A stretch of 64,000 nt of DNA from NCBI GenBank assembly GCA_019359435.1, contig JAHHHI010000070.1, positions 1 to 64,000 of the forward strand. The letters run 5' to 3'. The stretch comes from Kaiparowitsia implicata GSE-PSE-MK54-09C. GTDB lineage: Bacteria > Cyanobacteriota > Cyanobacteriia > Elainellales > Elainellaceae. The position numbers and the translations under genes were made by a program. The notes beneath the pieces are model-generated. The model searched no databases. It was not told the DNA's origin and saw only the letters and a list, made by a program, of their open reading frames with translations. Of this stretch, positions 8,911 to 18,127 are shown piece after piece. The stretch's first letter is position 1; the number at the start of each line of letters is the position of its first letter.

Positions 8911-9339
8911 TTACTCGCCTTCAAAAAGCCACGTCTGAATGCGGGTTAGACTCTTCCAGTCGGGGCGACGGCTTAATCCTTCTTCAAGATTCTGCTTCAC
9001 TTCCTCATTTAACTCGGGCACCGCCATCATCATTTGCCCTGCGAGTTCCACATGCTCGCGCACGCCACTTTTAGCAGTTTCGAGCATGGCGATCGCCAAA
9101 TTCACGCGAGCTTGAGGGTCTTGTGGGTTTAGCTTGACGGCCTTTTGGGCTGCTTTGTAGGCAGAGGTTGGCTTTTTATCTAATAAATAGAGCCAGGCTA
9201 GGCAAGTCCAGGCGGGGCTGCTTTTGGGCGCGCGATCGCACACATCCTTAAACGTGGGAATCAGGCTGGCGGGATCTTCGCCATTCTTATAGCGCTCAAT
9301 GCCCTCATCAAACAATGCGTCAACTGTTAGCTCCGACAT
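8911..9339 (-). CDS. Tetratricopeptide-repeat protein
   Basis: A 142-residue protein. It has at least two TPR units in the middle: PAWTCLAWLYLLDKKPTSAYKAAQKAV (about 42-70) and the adjoining PQDPQARVNLAIAMLE (about 72-88), with A/Y/A spacing typical of TPR helices. It probably acts as a small protein-interaction module in the cytosol. The partner is unknown and the neighbours give no hint. No signal peptide is present. Confidence 0.75.
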   Translation of the reverse strand: MSELTVDALFDEGIERYKNGEDPASLIPTFKDVCDRAPKSSPAWTCLAWLYLLDKKPTSAYKAAQKAVKLNPQDPQARVNLAIAMLETAKSGVREHVELAGQMMMAVPELNEEVKQNLEEGLSRRPDWKSLTRIQTWLFEGE

Positions 9340-9828
9340 AATTAACCTGCGATATTAACCTGCGTTGTGCTGTCTTAGTGTTGGATTCTTGGGGTTGGGT
9401 GTTATGGGGCGATCGCCCTTCTCTCTCATCTCGCCATCCTAGGAGATAGACTGAGGGTCACGCTAGAACAACGGCCATGTAGAACGTCGCTATATCCCCA
9501 TCGCGTTTATTGCGGCAGCTTGAGGGATAGCAGCAGTGGCGAAGCGTTCTATCATGCTACTTGCACTCGCCAAAGCCTATTGAAGAACAACTAACAAGCA
9601 TCCCAATAGGGTGACGGCTGTAGACTTTGCGCTCTTCGCACCTGCGCCTGCATTAGCCCGCCCCTCAGTCTATTTTGAACGCGGCGCATCGTCTATCCGC
9701 CGCCCGCCTGCAAAAGAGCGGGGCATGGTTCTAGCGTTCATCTCCAAGCATTCCCAAAGAATTGTACCAATTCTGAGGAGTCACTTCACCTGAATCTCTC
9801 CCTAAGAGCGCGAAATGCCCCAACGCAA
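9340..9828. other. Gene-poor stretch between the TPR and Fe-S genes
   Basis: Roughly 490 bases with no gene that I can support. A plus-strand open frame at 9611-9793 has no ribosome binding site and no recognisable protein pattern. The promoter of the TPR gene must lie near 9350-9450. Confidence 0.35.
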
Positions 9829-9868
9829 CTAAAAACCCATGTCAAGATTTTAGTGCTTGACACGGGCT
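9829..9868 (-). terminator. Intrinsic terminator of the Fe-S carrier gene
   Basis: Read on the minus strand, CCCGTGTCAAG pairs with CTTGACATGGG (one G-U pair) around a 9-base loop, and the stem is followed directly by TTTTT. It lies about 70 bases past the stop of the sufA/erpA-like gene at 9940. This is a good rho-independent terminator. Confidence 0.8.
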
Positions 9869-9939
9869 TAACAAGTGCTGGGTGGCGCTGGCATACAAAG
9901 CTCAGCTAGCGTCCCAAAAGAGATTTAGGAAATCAGACC

Positions 9940-10305
9940 CTAAGATGAGAAGGATTTGCCGCAGCCGCAGGTTTGTGCAGCATTGGGATTGGTGAACTGA
10001 AAGCCGCCGCCGATCATTGAGTCACTGTAATCGAGCACAAGGCCATACAGGTAAAGCATGCTTTTTGGATCGCACACAACCTGAAACCCATCGTAGTCAT
10101 ACACCTCATCATTGGGGCGAATGTTGGAGGGGTTTTCGAAATCCATCGTGTAGGACATGCCAGAACACCCACCCTGGCGCACGCCTACCCGCAGGCAGAT
10201 GGCACTTCCGCCTTGCTTCTCTTTTAAGAATAAAACTTGCTTAACTGCGTTATCTGTAATGAGAATACCGCTTTGTTGAGCGGGTGCTGCTTGTGTCTGT
10301 GTCAT
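9940..10305 (-). CDS. A-type iron-sulfur cluster carrier (SufA/ErpA/IscA family)
   Basis: A-type carriers take an Fe-S cluster from the Suf scaffold and pass it to apoproteins in the cytosol. The three ligand cysteines are present: one in GGCSGMSY (about residue 47) and the C-terminal CGCG pair (about 113-115). The core [19 protein letters not shown] is the family signature. At 121 residues, with a short Gln/Ala-rich N-terminus, the length is usual for cyanobacterial SufA. It is a stand-alone gene with a clear downstream terminator. The suf operon itself is not in the window. Confidence 0.92.
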   Translation of the reverse strand: MTQTQAAPAQQSGILITDNAVKQVLFLKEKQGGSAICLRVGVRQGGCSGMSYTMDFENPSNIRPNDEVYDYDGFQVVCDPKSMLYLYGLVLDYSDSMIGGGFQFTNPNAAQTCGCGKSFSS

Positions 10306-10991
10306 GGGTTTGCTGCTCCTTAACCTGTACTCAGTCTAAACGCTCTGTCCCTTTAGTTGTGTCAAGGGTGCCAGTTTTCTCAACTCAATTGCTGCAACGC
10401 TAAAGTAAAATCGCTCTAGTTTATCGAATAGTGCCCTGCTTTAATTCAACCCAAATTCAGAGAGCACCTGTTTAACGGGGTGGACGTGTGGCCTTGATTT
10501 AGCGGTATCCCAAGGTATTTGGATAAGACTGGATTCCTTGTATCGTTTGCCGTTGAGGCTGCGCTAGAACGTGCAAATGTTGGAAGTTTAGGAAGTTTAG
10601 TCGGACACTTTAATATTGGGGACTTTCAAGAAGTTTAGTAAACCTCGATCTTCATACAATGCCGTTGCTGCAACAATTCTCATTGTGAATGATCACCATT
10701 GAGAAAAGCCCACCATAATAGAGGGGTCGCATCAGAGCCAGTCCACCGGGAACTACCCACTGAGGCCAACGTTCAACCTGTAGCCTCTAAGCCAAAGCTA
10801 CTGACCCGATTACGTTTGGGCGCTCAAAGTTCAAGTGCAGGGTTCTAAAACAGCGTCCCTAGAATGGGGTTCTAAACTGTAGGTACTACTCTAGGTGCTG
10901 TAGTTTAGGTACTGTAGTTTTGGAAGCTTTGGAATCGCGACTCTGACTCCGGTGTACCGACAGGCTTGCTCACGATTCTCTTGTTTTGCTT
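10306..10991. other. 686-base gene-free stretch with short direct repeats
   Basis: This is the longest unbroken non-coding stretch of the first 13 kb. I see no protein gene. GGAAGTTTA-type direct repeats occur near 10590-10605. A GAGGC...GCCTC stem with a 16-base loop lies near 10762-10788. A run of TAGGT(A/G)CT-(G/A)TAGTTT units lies near 10879-10921. It could hold a small RNA and the promoter of the long gene that follows, but I recognise no known RNA family. Confidence 0.35.
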
Positions 10992-12644
10992 ATGTCTAGC
11001 CTTACTCCCTCCACGCGCCGTCGCCTTCAGCAATTGCCTCAATTGCCCAACGTATGGGAGGGCGATCGCCGGATGCTGGCCGATCGCTCGCTTGTGGTGT
11101 CAATTCAAGCAGACGCGGCGGCCCATCATGAAGACTGCATTTTGTGGATTGATGGCGTCGATGAAACCATCCGAGCGATGGATGTGGTGCCGAGTGATGT
11201 GGGTCAAGAAGCGGTTGTTCGCACGCTGCTGCGGGCGATGGAGTCCCCCAGTGCGCCCCAAACGATTCCGGCGCGGCCTCAAAAAATTGTGGTGAGCGAT
11301 CGCGAGCTGCAATTCTTCTTGCGCGGGGTGTTGCAAGATCTGGATATCACGATTGCCTATGCAGCAGACCTGCCCCTGCTCAACGAGGTTTATCATAGCC
11401 TGCAGGAGTTTGTAGGGCGACAGCCTCCTAGCCTGCCTGCTGATCAAGCCGATGCGCTCCGGGCGATCGCCTTTGACCTCTGGCACGATGCGCCGTGGGA
11501 CGTGCTAGACGAAGAAAAAATTATTCAGATTGATCTGACCCGTGCCGATGACGCTGAAAACCTCGGCAGTGAAACCTTCTATGTCTCAGTTATGGGCATG
11601 CTGGGCATGGAGTTTGGCTTTTTGCTGTATCGGTCGATGGAGTCGCTGAAGGCATTTCGGCTCGAACTATTGGCCGCAGAGCAGTCACCAGAGCAGATTG
11701 AGCAAACGTTCTTGCAGCAGGATTGTTTCTTCCTCACCTTTGATCAAGAGTTGGTGCAGTCAAACGGGGAAGCAAGCCCCGAGCATGACCCGCTGGGCGT
11801 CACCCTGGGCTCTTTGAACCCACTTGAGGGAATGCGAGCCAACCTTGATGAAGCGGAAGCCGCCACTGTGGCAGCGGCGCTGATGGCGCTGCATCAGTTT
11901 TTTGAGCAGCATCTCGAGTCATTAGACAGCCACCATTTTCCCGTGATGCGCGATCGCTACACCATTCCTCATCTCACCAATTCTGACGAGGGGCTCTCAG
12001 TTGTAGTAGCGACTCGCCCCGACCTCGCAGCCGAACTTGCTGCCATCGTTGACGAGACTCCCGACGACCTGCTCGAAGCTCTAGAGCCAAACCTCATTCC
12101 AGTTTTGCGGGATGACTTGATTCCCAAAAAATCCTTTTACAGCTTGGGCGCAATTCCGATGGATTTGCTAGATTCTCTGCGGGCCGAAGTGGCGGTGCAT
12201 CAGCCCACTGACCAAGCCTTACCCAAAAAGCTGGAGTGGTTCCCTGTGGTGATGATTCAAACCTCACGCCCTAAGGCCAAAGCGCTAATCGACAGCCTGC
12301 GCTCAGCCGGAGGGGTAGACGCCATTCTGTTTAACCCAGGAGAAGATACCTTCGCGGGAATGTGCTACGACCTCGGCATTTTTAGAACTGGGGATGGTGA
12401 CTTGCACCTATTTGGCGAGTTCATTGAAGATGACCCCGTGCATGTTGAAGCGCGCAAAAAGTGGGATCAGCGCTGCAAAAAGACGAAGGGCATTTGCGGA
12501 TTGGTGATTGCCAAGGGTGTCACGGGCAAAGCGCAGGGCAACCCAAAGCTGGATGACTTTTTGGCGCTGTATGAGGTGCGATCGCTCTCTGCCCACGAGA
12601 TCGGGCTAGGAGCGCTAGAGCTGGTCAAGTTCAACGATACCTAA
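10992..12644 (+). CDS. Large cyanobacterial protein of unknown function (DUF6930-like)
   Basis: A 550-residue soluble, acidic protein without signal peptide or membrane segments. It opens with RRRLQQLPQLPNVWEGDRR, followed by an ILWIDGVDETIRAMDVVPS strand-helix pattern, ARPQKIVVSDRELQFFLRG, and a middle domain with MGMLGMEFGFLLYRS. The C-terminal 120 residues contain GICGLVIAKGVTGKAQGNPKLDDFL. This arrangement resembles a family found almost only in cyanobacteria and labelled DUF6930, as I remember it. No catalytic motif is obvious. I chose the ATG at 10992, two codons inside a possible TTG. psaD follows 177 bases downstream. Confidence 0.7.
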   Translation: MSSLTPSTRRRLQQLPQLPNVWEGDRRMLADRSLVVSIQADAAAHHEDCILWIDGVDETIRAMDVVPSDVGQEAVVRTLLRAMESPSAPQTIPARPQKIVVSDRELQFFLRGVLQDLDITIAYAADLPLLNEVYHSLQEFVGRQPPSLPADQADALRAIAFDLWHDAPWDVLDEEKIIQIDLTRADDAENLGSETFYVSVMGMLGMEFGFLLYRSMESLKAFRLELLAAEQSPEQIEQTFLQQDCFFLTFDQELVQSNGEASPEHDPLGVTLGSLNPLEGMRANLDEAEAATVAAALMALHQFFEQHLESLDSHHFPVMRDRYTIPHLTNSDEGLSVVVATRPDLAAELAAIVDETPDDLLEALEPNLIPVLRDDLIPKKSFYSLGAIPMDLLDSLRAEVAVHQPTDQALPKKLEWFPVVMIQTSRPKAKALIDSLRSAGGVDAILFNPGEDTFAGMCYDLGIFRTGDGDLHLFGEFIEDDPVHVEARKKWDQRCKKTKGICGLVIAKGVTGKAQGNPKLDDFLALYEVRSLSAHEIGLGALELVKFNDT

Positions 12645-12751
12645 AATTTCAACAACACCTAAACCACAGCCCAGTCCAATGAACGCGTCCAATGGGCGCA
12701 TTCATTGGGTTAAGCCATAGCACAAAACCGAACCTCTGAAGAACTGTAACA

Positions 12752-12815
12752 GTTCCTGAACATTCCGCTATATCAACATTTCAGAGTGATACGATTCCAA
12801 AAAATGTTCAGGAAC
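12752..12815 (+). promoter_or_regulatory. Inverted repeat in the psaD leader that covers the ribosome binding site
   Basis: GTTCCTGAACATT (12752-12764) and AATGTTCAGGAAC (12803-12815) are a perfect 13-bp inverted repeat separated by 38 bases. The right arm contains AGGA, the likely Shine-Dalgarno sequence 8 bases before the psaD ATG. If both arms are transcribed, the hairpin would hide the ribosome binding site. If the promoter lies between them, the repeat could instead be a protein-binding site. Confidence 0.6.
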
Positions 12816-12821
12816 ATATCC

Positions 12822-13250
12822 ATGACAGAGACACTTACTGGACAAACTCCTAAATTCGGCGGCAGCACTGGCGGGCTGCTCACCAAAGCCGAAACCGAAG
12901 AAAAATATGCCATCACCTGGACCAGCTCTAAAGAGCAGGTTTTTGAAATGCCAACCGGTGGGGCTGCCGTGATGAACGAGGGCGAAAACCTTCTGTATCT
13001 GGCGCGCAAAGAGCAGTGTCTTGCCCTCGGAGCACAGTTTCGCACCAAGTTTAAGCCCAGAATTGAAGACTATAAGATCTACCGAATTCTGCCCAGCGGC
13101 GAGACGACCTATCTGCATCCTGCAGATGGGGTCTTCCCTGAGAAGGTAAATCAGGGTCGCGAAAAGGTGGGAGCCGTGCCACGCAATATTGGCAGCAATC
13201 CCAATCCCATCGACGTCAAGTTCAGCGGCAAACAAACCTACGATCCCTAG
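12822..13250 (+). CDS. psaD: Photosystem I subunit II (PsaD)
   Basis: PsaD is the stromal (cytosolic) photosystem I subunit that docks ferredoxin and stabilises PsaC. The 142-residue protein shows the family pattern throughout: [24 protein letters not shown], the FEMPTGGAA strand, [11 protein letters not shown], and the basic [17 protein letters not shown] region that contacts PsaC. The tail is [16 protein letters not shown] chose the ATG at 12822 because [14 protein letters not shown] is the normal N-terminus; the upstream in-frame codons are leader. The leader holds a perfect inverted repeat and a good terminator lies at 13418. Confidence 0.98.
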   Translation: MTETLTGQTPKFGGSTGGLLTKAETEEKYAITWTSSKEQVFEMPTGGAAVMNEGENLLYLARKEQCLALGAQFRTKFKPRIEDYKIYRILPSGETTYLHPADGVFPEKVNQGREKVGAVPRNIGSNPNPIDVKFSGKQTYDP

Positions 13251-13303
13251 ATTACAGCGGGTGTCCGTGGGCGCATGTTGGCTCAGCCTTCGCGCCTGCG
13301 GCA

Positions 13304-13378
13304 GCTGTTGTGACAATGGCTGTTGTGATGATGGCTGTTGTGACGATAGTTGTTGTGGCGATGGCTGTTGTGACGATG
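13304..13378. repeat. Tandem repeat, five 15-bp units, in the psaD 3' region
   Basis: The units follow the consensus GCTGTTGTGACGATG, with one to three changes each, starting at 13304, 13319, 13334, 13349 and 13364. The tract lies between the psaD stop codon and its terminator and is therefore probably in the psaD 3' untranslated region. Because 15 is divisible by three, it reads as a Cys/Asp repeat in one frame, but there is no gene context for translation. Confidence 0.85.
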
Positions 13379-13417
13379 ACGCAAACAGTCATTTCTCCTT
13401 GCTGTATGGTTTACAAC

Positions 13418-13445
13418 CGGGGTAGGCTAACGCCTGCCCCGTTTT
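13418..13445 (+). terminator. psaD terminator
   Basis: CGGGGTAGGC and GCCTGCCCCG form a 10-bp stem (one G-U pair) around a TAAC loop, followed by TTTT. It is a strong intrinsic terminator 168 bases after psaD and ahead of trpE, so trpE needs its own promoter in 13446-13692. Confidence 0.85.
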
Positions 13446-13692
13446 GTTGGGTCAGCAAAGATTGAGTGTTAATCCTAGGATGACGTTAATTCTGATGACA
13501 TTAAGACATTAATTTTATGGTGGGATAGCACGCTCCGAGAGCACGCGTCATCCCAACATCTGTAACCCTAATTTTGAAAAATGGGACTTCAGCCCAGCCG
13601 TTGAGACAGCAGGTTAAACGCGCCGCGCCGCTGTGCTCGATTCTATTTCACCTAATTGTCTTAAGCTAGATGGCAAGCGCTATAACTGGTCT

Positions 13693-15297
13693 ATGGCATT
13701 TCCCGAATTCGAGCAATTTTGTCAGTTGGCGACCCAGGGCAACTTCGTCCCGGTGTATCAGGAGTGGGTGGCTGACTTAGATACGCCGGTTTCGGCGTGG
13801 TACAAGGTGTGTGCCGGGCAGCCCTATAGCTTTTTGTTGGAGTCGGTAGAAGGGGGCGATCGCCTAGGACGGTATAGCTTTGTGGGCTGCGATCCGGTGT
13901 GGGTGCTAGAGGCGCGGGGCGATGGCACTACTCAAACCCACCGCGATGGCTCGCATCAGGTGTTTGAGGGCGATCCGTTTATCACCCTAAGCGACTGCCT
14001 GAGCCCCTACCGCCCGGTGACGCTGCCGCAGTTGCCGCCGGGGATTGGCGGCCTGTTTGGGTTTTGGGGCTATGAGCTCATCCATTGGATTGAGCCACGG
14101 GTGCCCGTGTTTGCGGCAGGCGAAGCTGACACCCCCGACGGGCTGTGGATGCAGATTGACCACATGCTGGTGTTTGACCAGGTGCAGCGCAAAATCTGGG
14201 CGATCGCCTATGCGGATTTGCGCGACCCAGCGGTGGCCCTGCAAGCGGCCTATGACCAAGCGTGCGATCGCGTGCGTCAGATGGTCGCCAAGCTGCGGCT
14301 GCCGCTATCGGGTCGCGACACCATTTTGGAATGGGTGTCACCCGGAGCACAGGGGGCCGTAGCAGAACCCCTGCCCTACACCAGCAGCGTCACGCCAGAG
14401 CAGTTTTGCGCCAACGTGGTGAAAGCAAAAGATTACATCCGCGCAGGCGATATTTTTCAAGTGGTGATTTCGCAGCGGCTGTCTACGCCCTATCGGGGCG
14501 ATCCGTTCTCGCTCTACCGCTCGCTGCGGCTAATCAATCCCTCTCCTTACATGGCATATTTCCACTTTGGCGATTGGCAGATCATTGGGTCTAGTCCTGA
14601 AGTGATGGTGAAGGCCGACAACGACCCGAGCTACGACCCCAACCAGGCTCCCGACAGCGACGCTGCGCCCAGCCCCAAAATTGCCACGCTGCGCCCCATC
14701 GCGGGCACGCGCCCCCGAGGCAAAACGGTGGCCGAAGACAATGCCCTGGCTGAAGACCTGATGCAAGACCCCAAAGAGGTGGCCGAGCATGTGATGCTGG
14801 TGGATCTGGGGCGCAATGATTTGGGGCGCGTCTGCCAGAGCGGCACCGTTTCAGTGGATGAGCTGATGGTGATTGAGCGCTACTCCCATGTGATGCACAT
14901 TGTCAGTAATGTAGTGGGCAAGCTGGCGCCGGGAAAAACCGCCTGGGAACTGCTGAAGGCGACTTTTCCGGCGGGCACCGTCAGCGGCGCTCCCAAAATC
15001 CGCGCGATGGAAATTATTCACGAGCTAGAAGGTCACCGTCGGGGTGTGTATTCGGGTGCCTATGGCTATTACGATTTTGAAGGCCAGCTGAATACGGCGA
15101 TCGCCATTCGGACAATGATTGTGCAGGCCAACCCCAGCGGGGGGGCTACCGTTAGCGTTCAGGCTGGCGCTGGCTTAGTGGCCGACTCCATTCCTGAAGC
15201 AGAGTATCAGGAAACGCTCAACAAAGCCAAAGGTATGCTCGAAGCCATTCGCTGTCTCAAGGCCGATGCGCCCTCGCCCTCGCCCTCCACTCCTTAA
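13693..15297 (+). CDS. trpE: Anthranilate synthase component I
   Basis: TrpE converts chorismate to anthranilate with ammonia from the TrpG glutaminase, the first step of tryptophan synthesis. The 534-residue protein has the N-terminal regulatory domain with LLESVEGGDRLGRYSF, the feedback-site LLES motif (about residues 46-49), then the chorismate-binding domain. The latter shows IRAGDIFQVVISQR, PIAGTRPRG, LVDLGRNDLGRV and FPAGTVSGAPKIRAMEII. I chose the ATG at 13693; a GTG at 13633 would add 20 residues without homologous character. The psaD-trpE neighbourhood also occurs in Synechocystis. The 3' end overlaps the next gene by 32 bases. Confidence 0.94.
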   Translation: MAFPEFEQFCQLATQGNFVPVYQEWVADLDTPVSAWYKVCAGQPYSFLLESVEGGDRLGRYSFVGCDPVWVLEARGDGTTQTHRDGSHQVFEGDPFITLSDCLSPYRPVTLPQLPPGIGGLFGFWGYELIHWIEPRVPVFAAGEADTPDGLWMQIDHMLVFDQVQRKIWAIAYADLRDPAVALQAAYDQACDRVRQMVAKLRLPLSGRDTILEWVSPGAQGAVAEPLPYTSSVTPEQFCANVVKAKDYIRAGDIFQVVISQRLSTPYRGDPFSLYRSLRLINPSPYMAYFHFGDWQIIGSSPEVMVKADNDPSYDPNQAPDSDAAPSPKIATLRPIAGTRPRGKTVAEDNALAEDLMQDPKEVAEHVMLVDLGRNDLGRVCQSGTVSVDELMVIERYSHVMHIVSNVVGKLAPGKTAWELLKATFPAGTVSGAPKIRAMEIIHELEGHRRGVYSGAYGYYDFEGQLNTAIAIRTMIVQANPSGGATVSVQAGAGLVADSIPEAEYQETLNKAKGMLEAIRCLKADAPSPSPSTP

Positions 15298-17089
15298 CTC
15301 CCCCCTAAACACTCCCCTTAAACATCCCTTGGATCGCTATAAATTTCATCATGAATCAGTGCCTCTTTCCCACTATGGGCTGCTGGCAGCGGTGCTGCTG
15401 GTAGGGGCGGTGCTGCGCTTTTGGCAGATCGACCTAAAACCGCTGTGGCGAGACGAAGTCATCACCGCCATCTTTGGGCTAGGTCGCCGCTATAGCGAGG
15501 TGGCCACGGCACAGTTTATAGATGTGGCGGCGGTGCAGAGCTGGTTTGCGCTGCAGCCCGGCGTCAGCTGTGCCGAGATTAGCCAGCAGGTTGCGACTGA
15601 TTCGGTACATCCACCGCTGTTTTTTTGTGTGCTCTACCGTTGGCTGAGCTGGCTGCCGATCTCCGCTGATGGCTTGGCTGGGGCGTTGCGATCGCTCCCG
15701 GCCTGGTGTGGGGTCGGGGCGATCGCCGCGCTGTATACCATCAACCGACTGGCCTTTTCGGCACGGGCAGGGCTCATGGCCGCCGCGCTCATGGCCCTGT
15801 CGCCCTTTGCAGTCTATCTCTCGCAAGAGGCGCGCCACTACACCCTGCCCATGTTGCTCATTACCCTGGGGCTGGTGGCGCTGCTGTTAATGCAGCAGGA
15901 TGTGATGCGGCAGCAGTTTCGGGCTTGGGTCTGGTTTGGCTGGATTGGGGTCAACCTGCTCGGACTCTACGTCCACTATTTTGTGGCGCTGGCGGTGGTG
16001 GCGCAGGTAGCGGCGCTGGTGGGCTGGATGCTCTGGCACCGCATGGGCACACGGGTGGGCTGGGGGGCGATCGCCCTTTCCACCCTCGCCATTATTCTGG
16101 GCTATCTGCCGTGGATTCCCACCCTGCTAAACCATCAGAGCCGTTCTGAAACCGACTGGCTGGCACTGGCCCCCGGCCTTGGCGGGGTCGTTAACCCCCT
16201 GGCTCAGGGGCTGGTGAGCTGGGTGGTGATGATCATCATGCTCCCGGTAGAAGAACAGCCGCTGGCGATCGCCATTCCGTTGGCAATCGTGATGCTGGGC
16301 GTAGCGGGCTGGGTCTTTTGGCAAGCCTTGCGGGGGCTGCGCTACCTGTGGCACCTCTCCCCGGAGCATCCACCCTTGCTGCTGCTGCTGGGCTTTACCG
16401 GCATGGTGCTGCTGCAATACCTGATCGTGATTTATGGACTGGGGCGGGATATTACGCTGGCACCCCGCTATACCTTTGTGTACTATCCTGGCTTGTGTGC
16501 CCTGTTAGCCGTGGCCCTGACCCATGTGCCGCCGCGCAAACGCCGCCGCACTCGCTTTTCTACTAAGCTGCGCCTGGCGTCACCGTTGGATCTGACCGTG
16601 ACCTTTGGGCAGGTGGTGCAAGCCGTGGTGCTACTGGTGAGCTTATTTAGCACGGTGCTGGTGATTCACGGCTACGGTTTTCACAAAAGTTTCAATCCCC
16701 GGCTGCTGGCCCAAGCAATGGCTGAAGGAACTGACCAGCCCGTGGCGATCGCCGTCAGCACTCGGTCGCCTCAAGATACGGCTTTGGGGCTGAGCGTGGG
16801 CCTAGAGCTTGCTCAGCTAGAGCCTGGGGTGCAGGGGGCGATCGCCTTTCTCCCCCGCACTGAGGGATACGATCAGCTGTGGCAAGACCTCCAGGCGGTT
16901 CCACTGCCTTATGCTCCGCCCTTTGACCTATGGCTAATGGCTAATCCTGACGTGACCGAATCGGCCACGCCCGCCACAGTACAGGTGCAGACTGCAAACT
17001 CACCGACGCCCGTCACCTGCATCCAGTCCGCGACCCTACCACTCCCCACCTTCAACGTCGCCTATCCCCGCTATAGCTGCGGTCGATAG
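15266..17089 (+). CDS. GT39/ArnT-like membrane glycosyltransferase
   Basis: A 607-residue polytopic membrane protein with about 10-12 hydrophobic segments. The first extracytoplasmic loop carries WRDEVITA (Asp63-Glu64) after helix 1, the acidic catalytic pair of GT-C enzymes of the protein-mannosyltransferase/ArnT type. DSVHPPLFF (112-120) and LSQEARHYTLPM (about 185-196) are further family motifs. These enzymes move a sugar from a polyprenyl-phosphate donor to a lipid or protein on the outer face of the cytoplasmic membrane. The ATG at 15266 lies inside the end of trpE in another frame. A GTG at 15359 would start just before the first helix and avoid the overlap, so the start is uncertain. 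Confidence 0.8.
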   Translation: MRPRPRPPLLNSPLNTPLKHPLDRYKFHHESVPLSHYGLLAAVLLVGAVLRFWQIDLKPLWRDEVITAIFGLGRRYSEVATAQFIDVAAVQSWFALQPGVSCAEISQQVATDSVHPPLFFCVLYRWLSWLPISADGLAGALRSLPAWCGVGAIAALYTINRLAFSARAGLMAAALMALSPFAVYLSQEARHYTLPMLLITLGLVALLLMQQDVMRQQFRAWVWFGWIGVNLLGLYVHYFVALAVVAQVAALVGWMLWHRMGTRVGWGAIALSTLAIILGYLPWIPTLLNHQSRSETDWLALAPGLGGVVNPLAQGLVSWVVMIIMLPVEEQPLAIAIPLAIVMLGVAGWVFWQALRGLRYLWHLSPEHPPLLLLLGFTGMVLLQYLIVIYGLGRDITLAPRYTFVYYPGLCALLAVALTHVPPRKRRRTRFSTKLRLASPLDLTVTFGQVVQAVVLLVSLFSTVLVIHGYGFHKSFNPRLLAQAMAEGTDQPVAIAVSTRSPQDTALGLSVGLELAQLEPGVQGAIAFLPRTEGYDQLWQDLQAVPLPYAPPFDLWLMANPDVTESATPATVQVQTANSPTPVTCIQSATLPLPTFNVAYPRYSCGR

Positions 17090-17209
17090 AGGCCATGGCG
17101 GCGTTGGCATGACCGCTAGGGAGTTAGATACGATGGCAATGCTGACTCTAGGTGCCGTCTCCTCGTGCTAAAGCGACTCGCCTCCCTGCGTTATTTATTT
17201 CGATATCCC

Positions 17210-18109
17210 ATGCCGATGACGCGTCGGTCTTGGTTTCGGTTTGCGCTGCAAACGCGAGGCTCGGTGATTCCCGCCATCTGGCCTCGGACTCTGGTGTGTG
17301 GGGTGTTGGCAGAACTAATCGCCGTGATGTTTGCGCTGGGGCTACCCGTCCACATGCCGGGGTTGGTGACAATTATTCCCAATGTGGTGCTCGGGCTGAT
17401 TTTGGTATTTCGCACCAACACCGCCTATGAGCGCTATTGGGAAGGGCGCAAACTGTGGGGCCATTTAGTGAACACAGCGCGCAGTTTGGCGCGGCAGATT
17501 TGGGTGACGGTGCAGGAACAGGAACCGGGCGATCGCCCCACTAAAATTGCGCTGCTGCACTTGATTGTGGCCTTTGCCATCGCCACTAAAGTGGGGCTGC
17601 GGCAAGAGCCCATCAACCCCGACGAACTAACGCCGCTGCTGTTGGCTGAGCAACTAGACGAGTTGACCCAAACCAACCACCCCGCCCTCAAAATCGCCGT
17701 TTGGCTTGGGGATGGATTGCAGCGGGGGCTGCAACGCCACCAAATTCATCCCTACCAAGCTCAGGCCATGCAAACCCTCATCAACGACTTAACGGATGCT
17801 CTCGGGGGCTGCGAGCGCATTCTCAAAACGCCGATTCCGATGGCCTATGCGATTCACCTTAAGCAACTGCTGCTGATCTATTGCCTAACGCTGCCGTTTC
17901 AGGTAGTGCAAGACTTGGGGTTTTGGACTGGGCCTGTGGTGACGCTGGTGAGCTTTACGCTGTTTGGCATTGAAGAAATTGGCATTGAAATTGAAAACCC
18001 CTTTGGGCGCGACCCCAACGACCTGCCCCTCGACGCCATTTGCCAAACCATGCTGGTCAATATCGAAGATTTGATCGCCATGACTCCCACCTGCGATCGC
18101 ACCGCATAG
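17210..18109 (+). CDS. Bestrophin-family anion channel
   Basis: Bestrophins form pentameric chloride/bicarbonate channels; in cyanobacteria and chloroplasts some sit in thylakoids. The 299-residue protein has the signature segment FRTNTAYERYWEGRKLWG after two N-terminal membrane helices, and WFRFALQTRGSVIPAIWPR at the start. Two more helices lie near 215-255, and the conserved acidic tail GIEEIGIEIENPFG lies near 255-270. I prefer the ATG at 17210 because homologues begin a few residues before the WFR motif. A GTG at 17165 would add 15 residues. The gene follows the glycosyltransferase by about 120 bases on the same strand. Confidence 0.88.
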   Translation: MPMTRRSWFRFALQTRGSVIPAIWPRTLVCGVLAELIAVMFALGLPVHMPGLVTIIPNVVLGLILVFRTNTAYERYWEGRKLWGHLVNTARSLARQIWVTVQEQEPGDRPTKIALLHLIVAFAIATKVGLRQEPINPDELTPLLLAEQLDELTQTNHPALKIAVWLGDGLQRGLQRHQIHPYQAQAMQTLINDLTDALGGCERILKTPIPMAYAIHLKQLLLIYCLTLPFQVVQDLGFWTGPVVTLVSFTLFGIEEIGIEIENPFGRDPNDLPLDAICQTMLVNIEDLIAMTPTCDRTA

Positions 18110-18127
18110 CACTATTCCGCCTGCGTG

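Noticed and set aside
13189-13425. Cys/Asp-rich frame (CCDDGCCDD type) after psaD
   Set aside because: It is created by the 15-bp tandem repeat read in one frame, begins inside psaD and has no ribosome binding site.
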